Assembly (NCBI GenBank): GCA_902560045.1
Contig: CACEKJ010000005.1
Span: forward strand, 1-64,000
DNA from: an uncultured Bacteroidota bacterium
GTDB taxonomy: Bacteria > Bacteroidota > Bacteroidia > Flavobacteriales > Flavobacteriaceae
DNA length: 64,000 nt
Direction of reading: 5' to 3'
Shown: one piece after another, positions 26,504 through 36,917 of the stretch
Position numbering within the stretch: the first letter of the stretch is position 1
How the letters are laid out: the number at the start of each line of letters is the position of its first letter
The notes under the pieces: model-generated
Seen by the model: the letters and a program-made list of their open reading frames with translations, nothing else
What the model was told of the DNA's origin: nothing
Databases searched by the model: none
Program-made: the position numbers and the translations under genes

Positions 26504-27346
26504 GTATTTATTATACACTACATTCCATCTAAAATTTCTAATATACATACCTTCCTCCTTCGAAACGATAAAGGGTTTTTGTTTTATTAATGAAATTAAA
26601 AATCCTAATGAGGCGAATATAATCTTTAAGGGATCATTAGTGTTAATGGAAGACTTTAATATAGACAGGATACTTAACACAACTCCAAATCTCATTGTAT
26701 AAAGAGCTTCACCTTGAGAAAATTTTGATTTTAACGAATATTTTTTCCCTGTCGACTTTAAATGCTTAACTATTAATTCTTTATCAGTGAAAATTTTCCA
26801 CCCCTTTCGCTGCGCAAGCAATACATCTACTGTATCCCACCCAATTGCGGATTTTAAACCATTAATGTCTTCAAAACATTTACGTCTGTAAGCTTTGATA
26901 GGGCCTCTGACATGTGATTTCGTAGCAATTTTTTCATACACCCATTTACCTTTTTTTGAAACATAGAGGTTACCGCCTGCAATACCAACATTTGAATTTT
27001 CTAAAAATATATTTTTAATTTTTTCTATGTAATTTTTTGGCAACTCAATATCACCATCAAACTTGCAAATAACATCATAGTTAATTTTTAAATTTTTTAA
27101 TCCAAAATTGAATGCCTCAATTACCTTTCTTCCAGGAATGTGTTCCTCTTTTGATTCGTTGTCAATAATATGAATCCAGTCACAGTCAGAAGAAAAATCA
27201 TTAATTAACTTTTTTGTATTATCAGTTGAGCTATCATTTACATAAATGACTCTGTCAGGACGAACAGTTTGATTTATGATTGATTTTATTGATTTTTCAA
27301 TAAAACCTTCTTCGTTAAAAACCGGAATAATAATACAAAGCTTCAT
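26492..27346 (-). CDS. family 2 glycosyltransferase
   Basis: A 284-residue GT-A fold enzyme. The N-terminus CIIIPVFNEEGFIEKSIKSIINQTVRPDRVIYVNDSSTD region is typical of GT2. The metal-binding D-x-D is DGD in CKFDGDIELP at about residue 97. The end contains hydrophobic stretches (LSILSILKSS and IIFASLGFLISLI), suggesting membrane association. The gene overlaps the methyltransferase gene by four bases (ATGA) and belongs to the KAS III-methyltransferase-glycosyltransferase cluster. The donor and acceptor sugars are unknown. Confidence 0.88.
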   Translation of the reverse strand: MKLCIIIPVFNEEGFIEKSIKSIINQTVRPDRVIYVNDSSTDNTKKLINDFSSDCDWIHIIDNESKEEHIPGRKVIEAFNFGLKNLKINYDVICKFDGDIELPKNYIEKIKNIFLENSNVGIAGGNLYVSKKGKWVYEKIATKSHVRGPIKAYRRKCFEDINGLKSAIGWDTVDVLLAQRKGWKIFTDKELIVKHLKSTGKKYSLKSKFSQGEALYTMRFGVVLSILSILKSSINTNDPLKIIFASLGFLISLIKQKPFIVSKEEGMYIRNFRWNVVYNKYLKF

Positions 27347-27870
27347 TCCTTTATTTTTTCAGCGTAAACAATTAAATATCTATTGGTAAATAATCTCAAT
27401 AAAGGTCTAAAACCAATTTTTTTTACAGGATTGGTAAATTTTTTTTCATCAATTATTTTCCAGCCTGTTTTTTTAAGTAACAACTTAAATTGCCAATCTT
27501 CAAATTCATGGAAATGATTATCTCTTTCATCATTAATATTTCTGTAAGCTGATGAAAACCATAGATTTAGGGGAACACTACAAACTAACTTTTCAGATTT
27601 TATTTCTTTTAATACCTGAAAAGGATTTAGTAAATGCTCAAATATTTGAAAAGCAGTAACAACACTGGCTTTACTTTGTAGTATGCTTGTTCTATCAATA
27701 TCTAAATCCTCACCGCCGGTATTATCAATTTTAAATCCATTATCTCTCAGTATCTTTGACAAAGGATTTTCAACACCTAGATCTAATATAAATTCGTTCT
27801 TACCAATGTGTTTTTTTATAAAATCAACAGTGATTTGATATCTTTTAAATGGAAAATTATTTTGATACAT
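27343..27870 (-). CDS. class I SAM-dependent methyltransferase
   Basis: A 175-residue protein with a short Rossmann methyltransferase core. Motif I appears as EFILDLGVENPLS at about residues 26-38. A following acidic strand (EDLDIDRTS) and VVTAFQIFEHLLNPFQVLKEI match the motif II-III area seen in small-molecule methyltransferases. It starts 3 bases after the KAS III-like gene stop and overlaps the downstream GT2 gene by 4 bases, so all three are likely one transcript. The substrate is unknown. Confidence 0.75.
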   Translation of the reverse strand: MYQNNFPFKRYQITVDFIKKHIGKNEFILDLGVENPLSKILRDNGFKIDNTGGEDLDIDRTSILQSKASVVTAFQIFEHLLNPFQVLKEIKSEKLVCSVPLNLWFSSAYRNINDERDNHFHEFEDWQFKLLLKKTGWKIIDEKKFTNPVKKIGFRPLLRLFTNRYLIVYAEKIKE

Positions 27871-27873
27871 TTA

Positions 27874-28932
27874 TTAGTATTGGTACACCATTGCATTAAT
27901 ATGCATTCCCGCACCAACACTAGCAAAGATAATTTTATCTCCCTCTTTAATATGATGATCAGAAAGTTTTCCCTTTACAATTAAATCAAACATTGTAGGC
28001 ACGGTTGCTACTGAACTATTTCCAAATCGATCTACGGTTAAGGGCATAATTTTTTCAGGTGCATCTTTATTATAGAGTTTAAATAATCTTTTTACTATTG
28101 CATCATCCATTTTAGCATTTGCTTGATGAATTAATATTTTTTTAATCTCAGAGATATCCGTACCTGCTATATCAAGACATTCTTTCATGGCAGCAGGAAC
28201 ATTAGTTAGAGCAAATTCATAAACTTTACGCCCTCTCATTTTGATATATTTTGTTTTTTGTTCCGCATTAGGATTATAAGATTTACCGTAAAAAAGATAA
28301 AAAACTTCATCATCAGTGTAAGTGGCAGTGTTATGAGAAATAACGCCACCCTTTTTGTCTGATTTCTCTATAATTGTAGCACCAGCACCGTCAGCAAAAA
28401 TCATAGAATCTCTATCACTTACATCTACCACTCTTGACAAAGTATCAGCGCCAATAACCAAACATTTTTTTGCCATTCCAGCTTTAATAAAAGCGTAACC
28501 CTGTATCATACCTTCTAGCCATCCTGGACAACCAAATAAAATATCATATGCAACACATTTTGGATTTTTAATTTTTAATAAATTTTTGACTCTAACTGCT
28601 AAACTTGGAAAAACATCAACCTGAGTGGTATGATTACTTGCATTACCAAAATTATGAGCTAAGATTATATAATCAATTGTTTCGGGGTCAACTTTCGAAT
28701 CTTCAATTGCTTTTTTAGCAGCTAGAAAAGCAATATCAGAGTTATTTAATTCATCTTTTGCATATCTTCTTTCCCTTATTCCTGTTATTTTCTGAAATTT
28801 CTCAATAATTTCTTCATTTGGGGTTTCAATTTTGTTACCCTCATTATCGTAAAATTCTTTATCTAAAAACTTTGAGTTGTCTTGTATAATTTCGGGAATA
28901 TAGGATCCGGTTCCGGTTATTTTTATATTCAT
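27874..28932 (-). CDS. ketoacyl-ACP synthase III (FabH-like) family protein
   Basis: A thiolase-fold condensing enzyme of 352 residues with the KAS III catalytic triad intact: C135 in FGCPGW, H269 in HQAN and N305 in GNSS. It is longer than Escherichia coli FabH, with an insertion after residue 25 (DNEGNKIETPNE). It shares operon structure with a methyltransferase and a glycosyltransferase rather than fab genes. It may be the housekeeping FabH or a specialised condensing enzyme for a lipid or pigment. The local context favours the latter only weakly. Confidence 0.85.
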   Translation of the reverse strand: MNIKITGTGSYIPEIIQDNSKFLDKEFYDNEGNKIETPNEEIIEKFQKITGIRERRYAKDELNNSDIAFLAAKKAIEDSKVDPETIDYIILAHNFGNASNHTTQVDVFPSLAVRVKNLLKIKNPKCVAYDILFGCPGWLEGMIQGYAFIKAGMAKKCLVIGADTLSRVVDVSDRDSMIFADGAGATIIEKSDKKGGVISHNTATYTDDEVFYLFYGKSYNPNAEQKTKYIKMRGRKVYEFALTNVPAAMKECLDIAGTDISEIKKILIHQANAKMDDAIVKRLFKLYNKDAPEKIMPLTVDRFGNSSVATVPTMFDLIVKGKLSDHHIKEGDKIIFASVGAGMHINAMVYQY

Positions 28933-28988
28933 TTATGAATAGTGTTTTGGTTTAGTAAACTTATTAAATTAATATAATTTAAAGAAAA

Positions 28989-31835
28989 TTAATCAGTATA
29001 TAATTCTACTGGGCCACAACTACAAATTAAATTTCTATCTCCGTAAGCATCATCTACCCTTCTAACACAAGGCCAAAATTTATCTTCTTTGGTAAATTCT
29101 AATGGAAATGCTGCGGCTTCTCTTGAATATGGAAATTTCCATTCATTACTGGCGATCATTTGTAATGTGTGAGGAGCATTCTTCAACAAATTATTTTTAT
29201 CATTAATATTACAATTATCTATTTCTTCCCTTATAGAAATCATTGCATCACAAAATCTATCAAGCTCATCAAGATCCTCGCTTTCTGTTGGTTCAATCAT
29301 CATTGTTCCAGCTACAGGAAACGAAACTGTTGGTGCATGAAATCCATAATCCATCAATCTTTTTGCGATGTCACTAACTTCAATTCCATTGACCTTAAAT
29401 TCACGGCAATCAATAATCATTTCATGTGCAGATCTACCATTGTCCCCAGTGTATAATATCGGATATTTATTAATTAATCTTTCTTTGATATAATTTGCGT
29501 TTAAAATTGCGATTTCAGTAGATTTTTTAAGACCAAATGATCCAAGCATTGAAATGTAACCATAAGAAATTAAACATGCCATTGCAGATCCGTAAGGGGC
29601 TGCTGAAATTGAATCAATTGCTTTTTCACCACCAACCTTAATTAAAGGGTTTCCAGGTAAAAATGGGGTCAAATGTTTGGCTACACATATTGGTCCAACT
29701 CCGGGCCCACCACCTCCGTGAGGAATAGCAAAAGTTTTGTGTAGATTTAAATGACATACATCTGCTCCAATAGCCATTGGGCTGGTTAATCCTACTTGAG
29801 CATTCATATTAGCTCCATCCATATAAACCAATCCGCCATTTTCATGGATGGTGTTTGTTATTTTTTTTATGTCAGATTCAAAAACCCCGTGAGTGGAAGG
29901 GTATGTAATCATTAAGGCAGCTAAATTATCTTTATGTTCAATAGTTTTATTTGTTAAATCTTCAATATCAATATTACCATTATCGGTTGATTTAATCACT
30001 ATTACTTTCATCCCTGCCATTACAGCACTTGCAGGGTTTGTACCATGTGCAGACGAAGGAATTAAGCATATATTCCTATGTTTTTCATTATTATTTGCAT
30101 GATATGCTCTAATTACCATCAAACCGGCAAATTCTCCCTGAGCTCCAGAGTTTGGCTGTAATGAAACAGAATCAAAACCTGTTATTTCAGCTAGCTGCTT
30201 CTCAAGTTTTTTTAAGATATATGTATAACCCTCTGCTTGATTAATTGGAGCATAGGGATGAATATTACCCCATCTGTTCCAACTAAGCGGCAGCATTTGA
30301 GATGCAGCATTTAATTTCATTGTACAAGAACCTAAAGAAATCATTGATCTATTTAAGGCAAGATCTTTATTTTCAAGAGATTTTATGTATCTCATTAGTT
30401 TTGTTTCGGAATGATATTTTTGAAATACTTCATCTTCCATAAAAGAAGATTCTCTAGAGTATTTTTTAGGGATATTATTTAATTTCGAAAGAGTAATGTT
30501 TTCTGTTGAATCTGATTTATTATATGTTTTAAATACTTGAAATATATCATTTAAGTCATCAAGATTAGTCGTTTCGTTTATTGAAATAGAAACTGTGTCC
30601 TTGTCAGGGTAATAAAAATTAATTTCATTTTGTTCAGCTATTGAAATAATATCTTCCTTTTTTGCTTTGACTCTAATTGTGTCAAAAAAACTATCATTTA
30701 AATTTTCAAATCCAATCTTAGACAATGCTTCAGAAAGAGATGTGGCATGACTATGAACCTTATTTCCTATCTCCTTGATACCTTCTGGCCCATGATAAAC
30801 ACCATACATTCCAGCCATTACTGCCAATAAAACTTGAGCCGTACAAATATTAGATGTAGCACGATCTCTTTTAATGTGTTGTTCTCTTGTTTGTAAGGCC
30901 ATCCTTAAGGCTCTTTGACCATCTGTATCAACTGTAACCCCTATAATTCTACCAGGAATATTTCTTTTGTATTCTTTTTTAGTGGCAAAATAGCCTGCAT
31001 GCGGTCCACCATATCCTAGTGGAATTCCAAATCTCTGAGTACTTCCAACTACCACATCAGCTCCCATTGAACCAGGCTCTTTAAGTAATGTTAAACTTAA
31101 TATATCTGCTGCAACGGCTACTTTAATGTCAAAACTTTTACACTTTTCGATAAATGGTTCGATATCACTAATGACTCCACTACAAGATGGATACTGAACA
31201 ATAGCCCCAAAAAAGGAATTATCCAAATTCACATTTTGAATTGCATCAATTATAAGCTCAATTCCAAGTGGTTTTGATCTAGATTTTAAAAGAGATAATG
31301 TTTGTGGAAAAATATCTTCACTTACATAAAATTTAATCGCATTACTTTTCTTTTGGTCTCTATTTCTAACCGAAAAAAGTAAGGACATAGCTTCAGCGGC
31401 AGCAGTTCCCTCATCTAATAACGACGCATTTGCGAGTTCCATGCCAGTTAAATCAGAAACCATTGTTTGAAAATTAAGAAGTGCTTCTAACCTGCCTTGA
31501 GCTATTTCTGCCTGATAAGGAGTATATGCCGTATACCAACCAGGATTTTCTAGAATATTTCTTTGTATTACTGCAGGTAAATACGACCTATTATAGCCTA
31601 ATCCCATGTAGGTTCTGAAAACCTTATTTTTAGATGAAATCTTCTTTAAATGCATCAAATAATCTGACTCGCTCATAGCATCATCAAGTTTCATATCTTG
31701 GGTTAATCTAATATTTTCAGGGATGGTCTCTTTAATTAAAGTTTCAAGAGAGTCAACTCCGATTTTTTGAAGCATTAAATCAACTTCTTGTTTTCTCGGA
31801 CCTAAATGTCTATTTAAAAATAATTCGGTTTTCAT
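28989..31835 (-). CDS. gcvP: glycine dehydrogenase (decarboxylating), P protein
   Basis: The PLP-containing P protein of the glycine cleavage system, here in the fused form of 948 residues. The N-terminal half begins NRHLGPRKQEVDLML and contains YTPYQAEIAQGRLEALLNFQT. The C-terminal half carries the PLP lysine K700 in HLNLHKTF, followed by the glycine-rich IPHGGGGPGVGP loop. GcvT and GcvH are not in the window. The upstream region of 78 bases is too short for a glycine riboswitch, and none is seen. Confidence 0.97.
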   Translation of the reverse strand: MKTELFLNRHLGPRKQEVDLMLQKIGVDSLETLIKETIPENIRLTQDMKLDDAMSESDYLMHLKKISSKNKVFRTYMGLGYNRSYLPAVIQRNILENPGWYTAYTPYQAEIAQGRLEALLNFQTMVSDLTGMELANASLLDEGTAAAEAMSLLFSVRNRDQKKSNAIKFYVSEDIFPQTLSLLKSRSKPLGIELIIDAIQNVNLDNSFFGAIVQYPSCSGVISDIEPFIEKCKSFDIKVAVAADILSLTLLKEPGSMGADVVVGSTQRFGIPLGYGGPHAGYFATKKEYKRNIPGRIIGVTVDTDGQRALRMALQTREQHIKRDRATSNICTAQVLLAVMAGMYGVYHGPEGIKEIGNKVHSHATSLSEALSKIGFENLNDSFFDTIRVKAKKEDIISIAEQNEINFYYPDKDTVSISINETTNLDDLNDIFQVFKTYNKSDSTENITLSKLNNIPKKYSRESSFMEDEVFQKYHSETKLMRYIKSLENKDLALNRSMISLGSCTMKLNAASQMLPLSWNRWGNIHPYAPINQAEGYTYILKKLEKQLAEITGFDSVSLQPNSGAQGEFAGLMVIRAYHANNNEKHRNICLIPSSAHGTNPASAVMAGMKVIVIKSTDNGNIDIEDLTNKTIEHKDNLAALMITYPSTHGVFESDIKKITNTIHENGGLVYMDGANMNAQVGLTSPMAIGADVCHLNLHKTFAIPHGGGGPGVGPICVAKHLTPFLPGNPLIKVGGEKAIDSISAAPYGSAMACLISYGYISMLGSFGLKKSTEIAILNANYIKERLINKYPILYTGDNGRSAHEMIIDCREFKVNGIEVSDIAKRLMDYGFHAPTVSFPVAGTMMIEPTESEDLDELDRFCDAMISIREEIDNCNINDKNNLLKNAPHTLQMIASNEWKFPYSREAAAFPLEFTKEDKFWPCVRRVDDAYGDRNLICSCGPVELYTD

Positions 31836-31913
31836 AAAAATTTGATGAGGTTAAAAGTAAATAATTAAACAGATTTTTATATTATTAAAAATTATAAATA
31901 ATGAACAAGATTT

Positions 31914-32750
31914 ATGGGTTTATTAACAACAAAAATCAAGTCTATTTTAGATTATTATATTGATTTCAATTTTCACGTTTCATTATGTGCAATTTCCTAT
32001 ATTTTACTGATCTACAATCAAACTAAATTAAGCTTTGTAATAACAGACCATATTATACTTGATATTCTGTTCGTTTTAACTGCAACTCACTTTGCATATA
32101 ACTTTATAAAATATTATGAACACACTGTATCAAAAAACAAACCAATTCATGATTTTAGCATAACTTTTTTTTTACATGCGTTAATATCCTTTTTCATTTT
32201 AATTTATATTTTTTTTGTTTTCACATTTACTAAGCAAGTTTTAGTAGTTTGTATTACTTTTTTCACCGTTGCTTATACAATCCCATTTTACAAAAAATAT
32301 AACCTGAGATCCTACCCAATAATTAAAATCTTAACAATTTCAATTTCTTGGACATTATCAATAGTAGTACTACCTTTTTACGAAATACTTGATTCTTCTC
32401 AGTTGATATATTACTCTGTTATTATTTTTCTAATGGTTACTGCTCAAATGGTTCCATTTGAAATTAGGGATGCGAGATTAGACGCTCATTATGTAAAGAA
32501 TAGTGTAAACATTTACGGATTAAAAACGATAAAAATAGTGGGATATATTTTATTGTTATCAATTTTAGTTTTTCAAATAACAAACATTCAAATTAATAAT
32601 AGCTTTGAGCTTCATTTTTCTTCTCTATTAATATTAATTATTATGACAGTATTAATCAGGAAATCAACTGAAAATCAATCTAAATATTTTAGCTCTTTAG
32701 TGGTGGAATCAATTCCTGTTTATTGGTTAATTATAGATTTAGTACTATAA
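31914..32750 (+). CDS. UbiA-like polytopic membrane protein
   Basis: A 278-residue protein with about eight or nine membrane helices. The segment [14 protein letters not shown] (about residues 181-194) looks like the second Asp-rich motif of UbiA prenyltransferases (usually D-x-x-D-x-x-x-D). The expected first motif (N-D-x-x-D-x-x-x-D) would fall near [14 protein letters not shown], where no aspartates occur. It may be a non-enzymatic or divergent UbiA relative. It overlaps the convergent purE gene by 6 bases. Confidence that the gene is real is high; its function is uncertain. Confidence 0.65.
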   Translation: MGLLTTKIKSILDYYIDFNFHVSLCAISYILLIYNQTKLSFVITDHIILDILFVLTATHFAYNFIKYYEHTVSKNKPIHDFSITFFLHALISFFILIYIFFVFTFTKQVLVVCITFFTVAYTIPFYKKYNLRSYPIIKILTISISWTLSIVVLPFYEILDSSQLIYYSVIIFLMVTAQMVPFEIRDARLDAHYVKNSVNIYGLKTIKIVGYILLLSILVFQITNIQINNSFELHFSSLLILIIMTVLIRKSTENQSKYFSSLVVESIPVYWLIIDLVL

Positions 32751-33224
32751 TTCTTTTTCTGAGTCAATCACTTTTTTTTCTAATTGATTTTTATAATTAA
32801 CCAGCTTTTGAGAAATAACTTCATCACTTAAACCTATAATTTGGGCAGCTAAAATACCTGCATTTTTAGCTCCATTTAAGGCTACGGTTGCTACGGGGAC
32901 ACCATTTGGCATTTGTAGTATAGATAACACAGAATCCCATCCGTCAATTGAATTTCTTGATTTTACAGGAACACCAATAACAGGAAGAGTAGTTATTGAG
33001 GCAACCATTCCTGGAAGATGAGCAGCGCCACCAGCTCCAGCAATAATAACTTTAATACCATTATTTTTTGCACTACTGGCATACTTAAACATTTTTTCTG
33101 GGGTTCTGTGAGCTGAAACAATATTTACTTCAGATTCAATTCCAAATTCTTTTAAAATTTCAATTGCATCCTGCATGACTGGAAGGTCGCTTTTACTACC
33201 CATAATTATTCCTACTTTTTTCAT
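32745..33224 (-). CDS. purE: N5-carboxyaminoimidazole ribonucleotide mutase
   Basis: Converts N5-CAIR to CAIR in purine synthesis. The class I PurE motif [12 protein letters not shown] is at residues 9-20. The substrate-binding [13 protein letters not shown] segment and [14 protein letters not shown] follow. At 159 residues the protein is complete. It overlaps purK by four bases (ATGA), so the pair is translated together. Confidence 0.97.
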   Translation of the reverse strand: MKKVGIIMGSKSDLPVMQDAIEILKEFGIESEVNIVSAHRTPEKMFKYASSAKNNGIKVIIAGAGGAAHLPGMVASITTLPVIGVPVKSRNSIDGWDSVLSILQMPNGVPVATVALNGAKNAGILAAQIIGLSDEVISQKLVNYKNQLEKKVIDSEKEL

Positions 33225-34372
33225 GACGTAACTTTAATTTTATTTTTTATTGATTTGCCAATTTCGATAGCCTTATTGATATCTTTATTAACTATTGTAA
33301 TATGCCCCATTTTTCTATTTAATCTTGATTTTTTCTTTCCATAGATATGAATATATACCCCAGGAATATCAAAAATATCATTTATATTTTTATAATTTAC
33401 ATTTCCTTCTTCCATATTTTCTCCCACTAAATTTACCATTATGCCAGGGATCAGAATACCGGTTTCACCTAAAGGAAGATTTAAAATACTTCTTATGTGT
33501 TGGTCAAATTGTGAAGTTACACAACATTCGATTGTGTGGTGCCCTGAATTATGAGGTCTAGGCGCCACTTCGTTGATTAGTATTTCATCTTTGTTTGTTA
33601 CAAATAATTCTACAGCAAGTAGACCAACCATTTCAAATTTCTTAGCAATTTCTGAAGCAATTATAATTGCCTTTTCTTCTGTTTGTTTTGAAATATTTGC
33701 GGGACACATAACATATTCAACTAAGTTTGATTTTTCGTTGAATTCCATTTCTACAACAGGAAAACATTTTATTTCTCCATCAGTATTTCTTGAAACTATT
33801 ACCGATAATTCTTTTTTGATCGAAATCTTTTCTTCGATTAAACATTGATGGTCGTACGAAAAATCTAGATCCTCAATATTTTTTATGATTTTAACCCCTT
33901 TACCATCATATCCAAACCTTGAGCTTTTCCACACAAAAGGAAACTCAAAATTATCATGAAGAAAATTTCTTTTTAACTCTTCAATATTTGAATAATTCTT
34001 AAATCTCGAAGTTGGTAAATTATTTTTGCTATAAAATTTTTTTTGATCAGATTTATTTTGAATAATCCTAAGATTTTTTGGAGAAGGATAAACCTTTTTG
34101 CCTGACTTTTCAAGAAATTCCAATGCATCTGTATTTACATTTTCAATTTCAACCGTAATCAAATCTACCGAATTCCCAAAATTGATTACATCATTATAAT
34201 CAGTTATGTCACCGATTATAAAATCATCAGCAATTTTGTTACAAGGTGCATCCTTATTGGAATCCATTACTTTGGTATGAAGATCATATCTTTTTGCGTC
34301 ATAAAGAAGCATTTTGCCAAGCTGACCACCTCCGAGAATACCAAGTTTAAAATCCGAACTAAAAAATTGCAT
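33221..34372 (-). CDS. purK: N5-carboxyaminoimidazole ribonucleotide synthase
   Basis: An ATP-grasp enzyme that carboxylates AIR using bicarbonate. [13 protein letters not shown] opens the pre-ATP-grasp domain, and [20 protein letters not shown] is the ATP-binding glycine-rich loop. [15 protein letters not shown] is the conserved catalytic end of the ATP-grasp domain. I chose the ATG at 34372 (383 residues, [11 protein letters not shown]) because family members start directly before FSSDFKLG. A start at 34390 would add six residues but would leave almost no leader after the -7 box at 34399-34406. Confidence 0.95.
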   Translation of the reverse strand: MQFFSSDFKLGILGGGQLGKMLLYDAKRYDLHTKVMDSNKDAPCNKIADDFIIGDITDYNDVINFGNSVDLITVEIENVNTDALEFLEKSGKKVYPSPKNLRIIQNKSDQKKFYSKNNLPTSRFKNYSNIEELKRNFLHDNFEFPFVWKSSRFGYDGKGVKIIKNIEDLDFSYDHQCLIEEKISIKKELSVIVSRNTDGEIKCFPVVEMEFNEKSNLVEYVMCPANISKQTEEKAIIIASEIAKKFEMVGLLAVELFVTNKDEILINEVAPRPHNSGHHTIECCVTSQFDQHIRSILNLPLGETGILIPGIMVNLVGENMEEGNVNYKNINDIFDIPGVYIHIYGKKKSRLNRKMGHITIVNKDINKAIEIGKSIKNKIKVTS

Positions 34373-34398
34373 AAACTTATGAGCTTTCAATCTTGATG

Positions 34399-34406
34399 CA
34401 AAAATA
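34399..34406 (-). promoter_or_regulatory. -7 box of purKE
   Basis: The minus-strand sequence TATTTTTG fits TAnnTTTG. Transcription would begin near 34393, leaving a leader of about 20 bases to the preferred purK ATG at 34372. Confidence 0.45.
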
Positions 34407-34449
34407 CATTTTAATATTTAATCAATTAGATATTAATCTTACCAAAGAT

Positions 34450-34457
34450 TATATTTG
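34450..34457 (+). promoter_or_regulatory. -7 box of the adk-obg operon
   Basis: TATATTTG matches TAnnTTTG exactly and ends 19 bases before the adk ATG. No clear -33 TTG was seen. Confidence 0.5.
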
Positions 34458-34476
34458 TCTTTTAAATTAAATCAAA

Positions 34477-35049
34477 ATGAAAAACATTGTATTGTTTGGC
34501 CCTCCTGGAGCAGGAAAAGGAACACAGGCAGAGAAAATTAAAGAAAAATATGATTTATTTCATATTTCAACGGGCGATGTATTTAGGTATAATATTAAAA
34601 ACAACACGAAGTTGGGTGTTTTAGCTAAACAATATATGGATAAAGGAGATCTAGTTCCAGATCAGGTTACTATAGATATGTTAAGTGATGTAGTTGAGAA
34701 AAATATTTCGGTAAATGGATTTATTTTTGATGGTTTTCCCAGAACCCAAAGTCAAGCTGAAGCATTGGATAAATTATTAACCAAATTTAACACGTCTATT
34801 TCAGGAATGATTGCACTTGAAGTTGATGATGAAATACTAATTAATAGATTATTAGAAAGAGGAAAAGTTAGTGGTAGGGCAGATGACTCAAATAGCTTAA
34901 TAATTAAAAACAGAATTAAGGAATATTATAGTAAAACGGCAATCTTAAAAACATTTTATCAAAGAAAAAATTGCTATTTCGGAGTTGATGGTGTAGGTGG
35001 AATTGAAGAGATAACATCAAGGATTACGAACGTTATTAATAACCTATAA
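34477..35049 (+). CDS. adk: adenylate kinase
   Basis: Interconverts ATP + AMP and 2 ADP. The P-loop GPPGAGKGT lies at residues 8-16. FDGFPRTQSQAEAL is the AMP-binding segment. RLLERGKVSGRADDS marks a short LID without zinc cysteines. At 190 residues this is the short form. It is 9 bases upstream of obg, as in other Flavobacteriia. Confidence 0.97.
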   Translation: MKNIVLFGPPGAGKGTQAEKIKEKYDLFHISTGDVFRYNIKNNTKLGVLAKQYMDKGDLVPDQVTIDMLSDVVEKNISVNGFIFDGFPRTQSQAEALDKLLTKFNTSISGMIALEVDDEILINRLLERGKVSGRADDSNSLIIKNRIKEYYSKTAILKTFYQRKNCYFGVDGVGGIEEITSRITNVINNL

Positions 35050-35058
35050 ATTAATAAA

Positions 35059-36054
35059 ATGACTGAGGGTAATTTTGTTGATTATGTTAAAATTAATTTA
35101 GCTTCCGGAAAAGGAGGTAAAGGCTCTACTCACCTTAGAAGGGAAAAATTTGTTGCAAAAGGAGGTCCTGATGGTGGTGATGGCGGTAGAGGAGGACATA
35201 TAATTTTAAAAGGAAATTCAAATTATTGGACTTTGTACCATTTAAAGTTTAAAAGACATTTTAAGGCAGAAAATGGTTATGATGGGGGCAAAAGCAGATT
35301 AACCGGGGCTAACGGTAATGATATTTATATTCAAGTTCCGTTAGGAACAGTTGTTAAGAGTTCAGAGGATGAAAAAACACTTTTTGAAATCACAGATGAT
35401 GGTGAAGAAAAAATAGTTTGTCAGGGTGGAAAAGGGGGTAGAGGAAATTGGCACTTTAAATCTTCAACCAATCAAACACCTAGATATGCACAGCCTGGTC
35501 TTGGGAACGAAGAAAAGCAGATCACATTAGAGTTAAAGGTATTAGCTGATGTAGGTTTGGTTGGATTTCCAAATGCAGGTAAATCTACATTATTATCTGT
35601 AGTTACTGATGCAAAACCAAAAATTGCAGATTATGAGTTTACAACACTCAAGCCAAATTTAGGTATTGTTAAATACCGTGATTATAAATCTTTTATAATG
35701 GCAGATATCCCTGGAATTATTGAGGGAGCTTCAGAAGGAAAGGGTCTTGGTCATTATTTTTTAAGACATATTGAGCGAAATTCAACATTATTGTTCTTAA
35801 TTCCATCTGATTCTGATGATATTGTAAAAAGATATAATATCCTTCTTGGTGAATTGAAAAAATACAACCCAGAAATGCTGGATAAAAGTAGATTAATTGC
35901 AATTACTAAGTGTGATTTACTAGACGAAGAATTGATGAATGAGATTGAAAAAGATATCAAAAAATCAATAAATATTGAATTTATATTTATTTCGTCTATT
36001 TCAAATATTGGTTTATCAGAACTAAAAGATAAAGTATGGGAGATGTTAAATTAA
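35059..36054 (+). CDS. obg: GTPase Obg
   Basis: A ribosome-assembly and stress-related GTPase. The glycine-rich Obg fold fills residues about 5-160 ([39 protein letters not shown]). The G domain follows with P-loop GFPNAGKST at residues 168-176, switch [17 protein letters not shown] and G4 TKCD. The 331-residue protein ends after the G domain and lacks the C-terminal OCT domain of Gram-positive Obg. The TPR gene follows 8 bases later. Confidence 0.96.
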   Translation: MTEGNFVDYVKINLASGKGGKGSTHLRREKFVAKGGPDGGDGGRGGHIILKGNSNYWTLYHLKFKRHFKAENGYDGGKSRLTGANGNDIYIQVPLGTVVKSSEDEKTLFEITDDGEEKIVCQGGKGGRGNWHFKSSTNQTPRYAQPGLGNEEKQITLELKVLADVGLVGFPNAGKSTLLSVVTDAKPKIADYEFTTLKPNLGIVKYRDYKSFIMADIPGIIEGASEGKGLGHYFLRHIERNSTLLFLIPSDSDDIVKRYNILLGELKKYNPEMLDKSRLIAITKCDLLDEELMNEIEKDIKKSINIEFIFISSISNIGLSELKDKVWEMLN

Positions 36055-36062
36055 AGTAAATC

Positions 36063-36917
36063 ATGAATAATACTCTCTTTTTCCTCTTAATTTTTCCCGT
36101 CTTTATGTTTTCGCAGTCTGTTTCAAAAGATTCATTGATAAAAATCCATAAAACCAATAATTTAAATCAAGAAGTATTAATTAAACTTGGAGAAGAGTAT
36201 GCAGCTGAAAAAGATTGGGAAAAAGCAATATATTATTACGACAAATTAGTAAATATAGATCCTGAGAACTCTGATTATTTATATCGATTGGGTGGAACTC
36301 AAGCAGCATATTCTGAGGTAGTAAATAAATTCAGAGTTTTATCAATTATCAACAGCGCCAAAAAGAATTTAATTAAATCGGCATCTATAGATACAAACCA
36401 TATCTACAGTAGATGGGCACTTGTTCAAATTTTAACCGAATTACCAAAATTCTTAGGGGGTAATAAAACAACTGCATTAGATTATTCTAAAGAGATTTAT
36501 GATATTTCTAAAATACATGGATTATTAGCTTATTATTACATATATAATTTTCAAAAAAATGAAGGTTTAATTTTAGATACAGAAGTAAAAATATTTACAG
36601 AAATTCTGTCTAATCCTATACTATTTGAATTTAATCATTTCAATTTTGTTGTTGGCAAACTATTAATCAATACAGATACAAGTCAATTCAATTTAGCTTT
36701 AAGGTACTTAAACAGATACCTTTTAAATTACTCTTCTGCGGATCGTTTTTCATTGGAGGAAGTATATTATTATTTGGCTTACTGTAATTTTTATTTGGGT
36801 AACAATAATTCTCTCACTCATTTAAAAAAATCAAGGGAAATCGCCTTACAATCACAGAAAAAAAATTATAACTTGTTGAGTAAAATTGAAGAATTAAATA
36901 AATTGATGAATTTATGA
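36063..36917 (+). CDS. exported tetratricopeptide-like protein
   Basis: A 284-residue protein with a signal peptide at residues 1 to about 17 (LFFLLIFPVFMFSQ) and at least two TPR-like helix pairs. One is EEYAAEKDWEKAIYYYDKLVNIDPENSDYLYRLGGTQA. Further helical repeats occur near residues 195-260. TPR proteins act as protein-interaction scaffolds; a partner cannot be named. It sits between obg (8 bases upstream) and mpl, which it overlaps by 4 bases. Co-translation with the cell-wall ligase hints at an envelope role. Confidence 0.75.
   Translation: MNNTLFFLLIFPVFMFSQSVSKDSLIKIHKTNNLNQEVLIKLGEEYAAEKDWEKAIYYYDKLVNIDPENSDYLYRLGGTQAAYSEVVNKFRVLSIINSAKKNLIKSASIDTNHIYSRWALVQILTELPKFLGGNKTTALDYSKEIYDISKIHGLLAYYYIYNFQKNEGLILDTEVKIFTEILSNPILFEFNHFNFVVGKLLINTDTSQFNLALRYLNRYLLNYSSADRFSLEEVYYYLAYCNFYLGNNNSLTHLKKSREIALQSQKKNYNLLSKIEELNKLMNL

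Noticed and set aside
29169-29456. 95-codon plus-strand frame opposite gcvP
   Set aside because: It lies wholly antisense to conserved gcvP coding sequence and has no recognisable domain or promoter.
31836-31913. Possible glycine riboswitch before gcvP
   Set aside because: Only 78 bases separate gcvP from the next gene, too short for a tandem glycine aptamer with expression platform, and no matching conserved core was seen.
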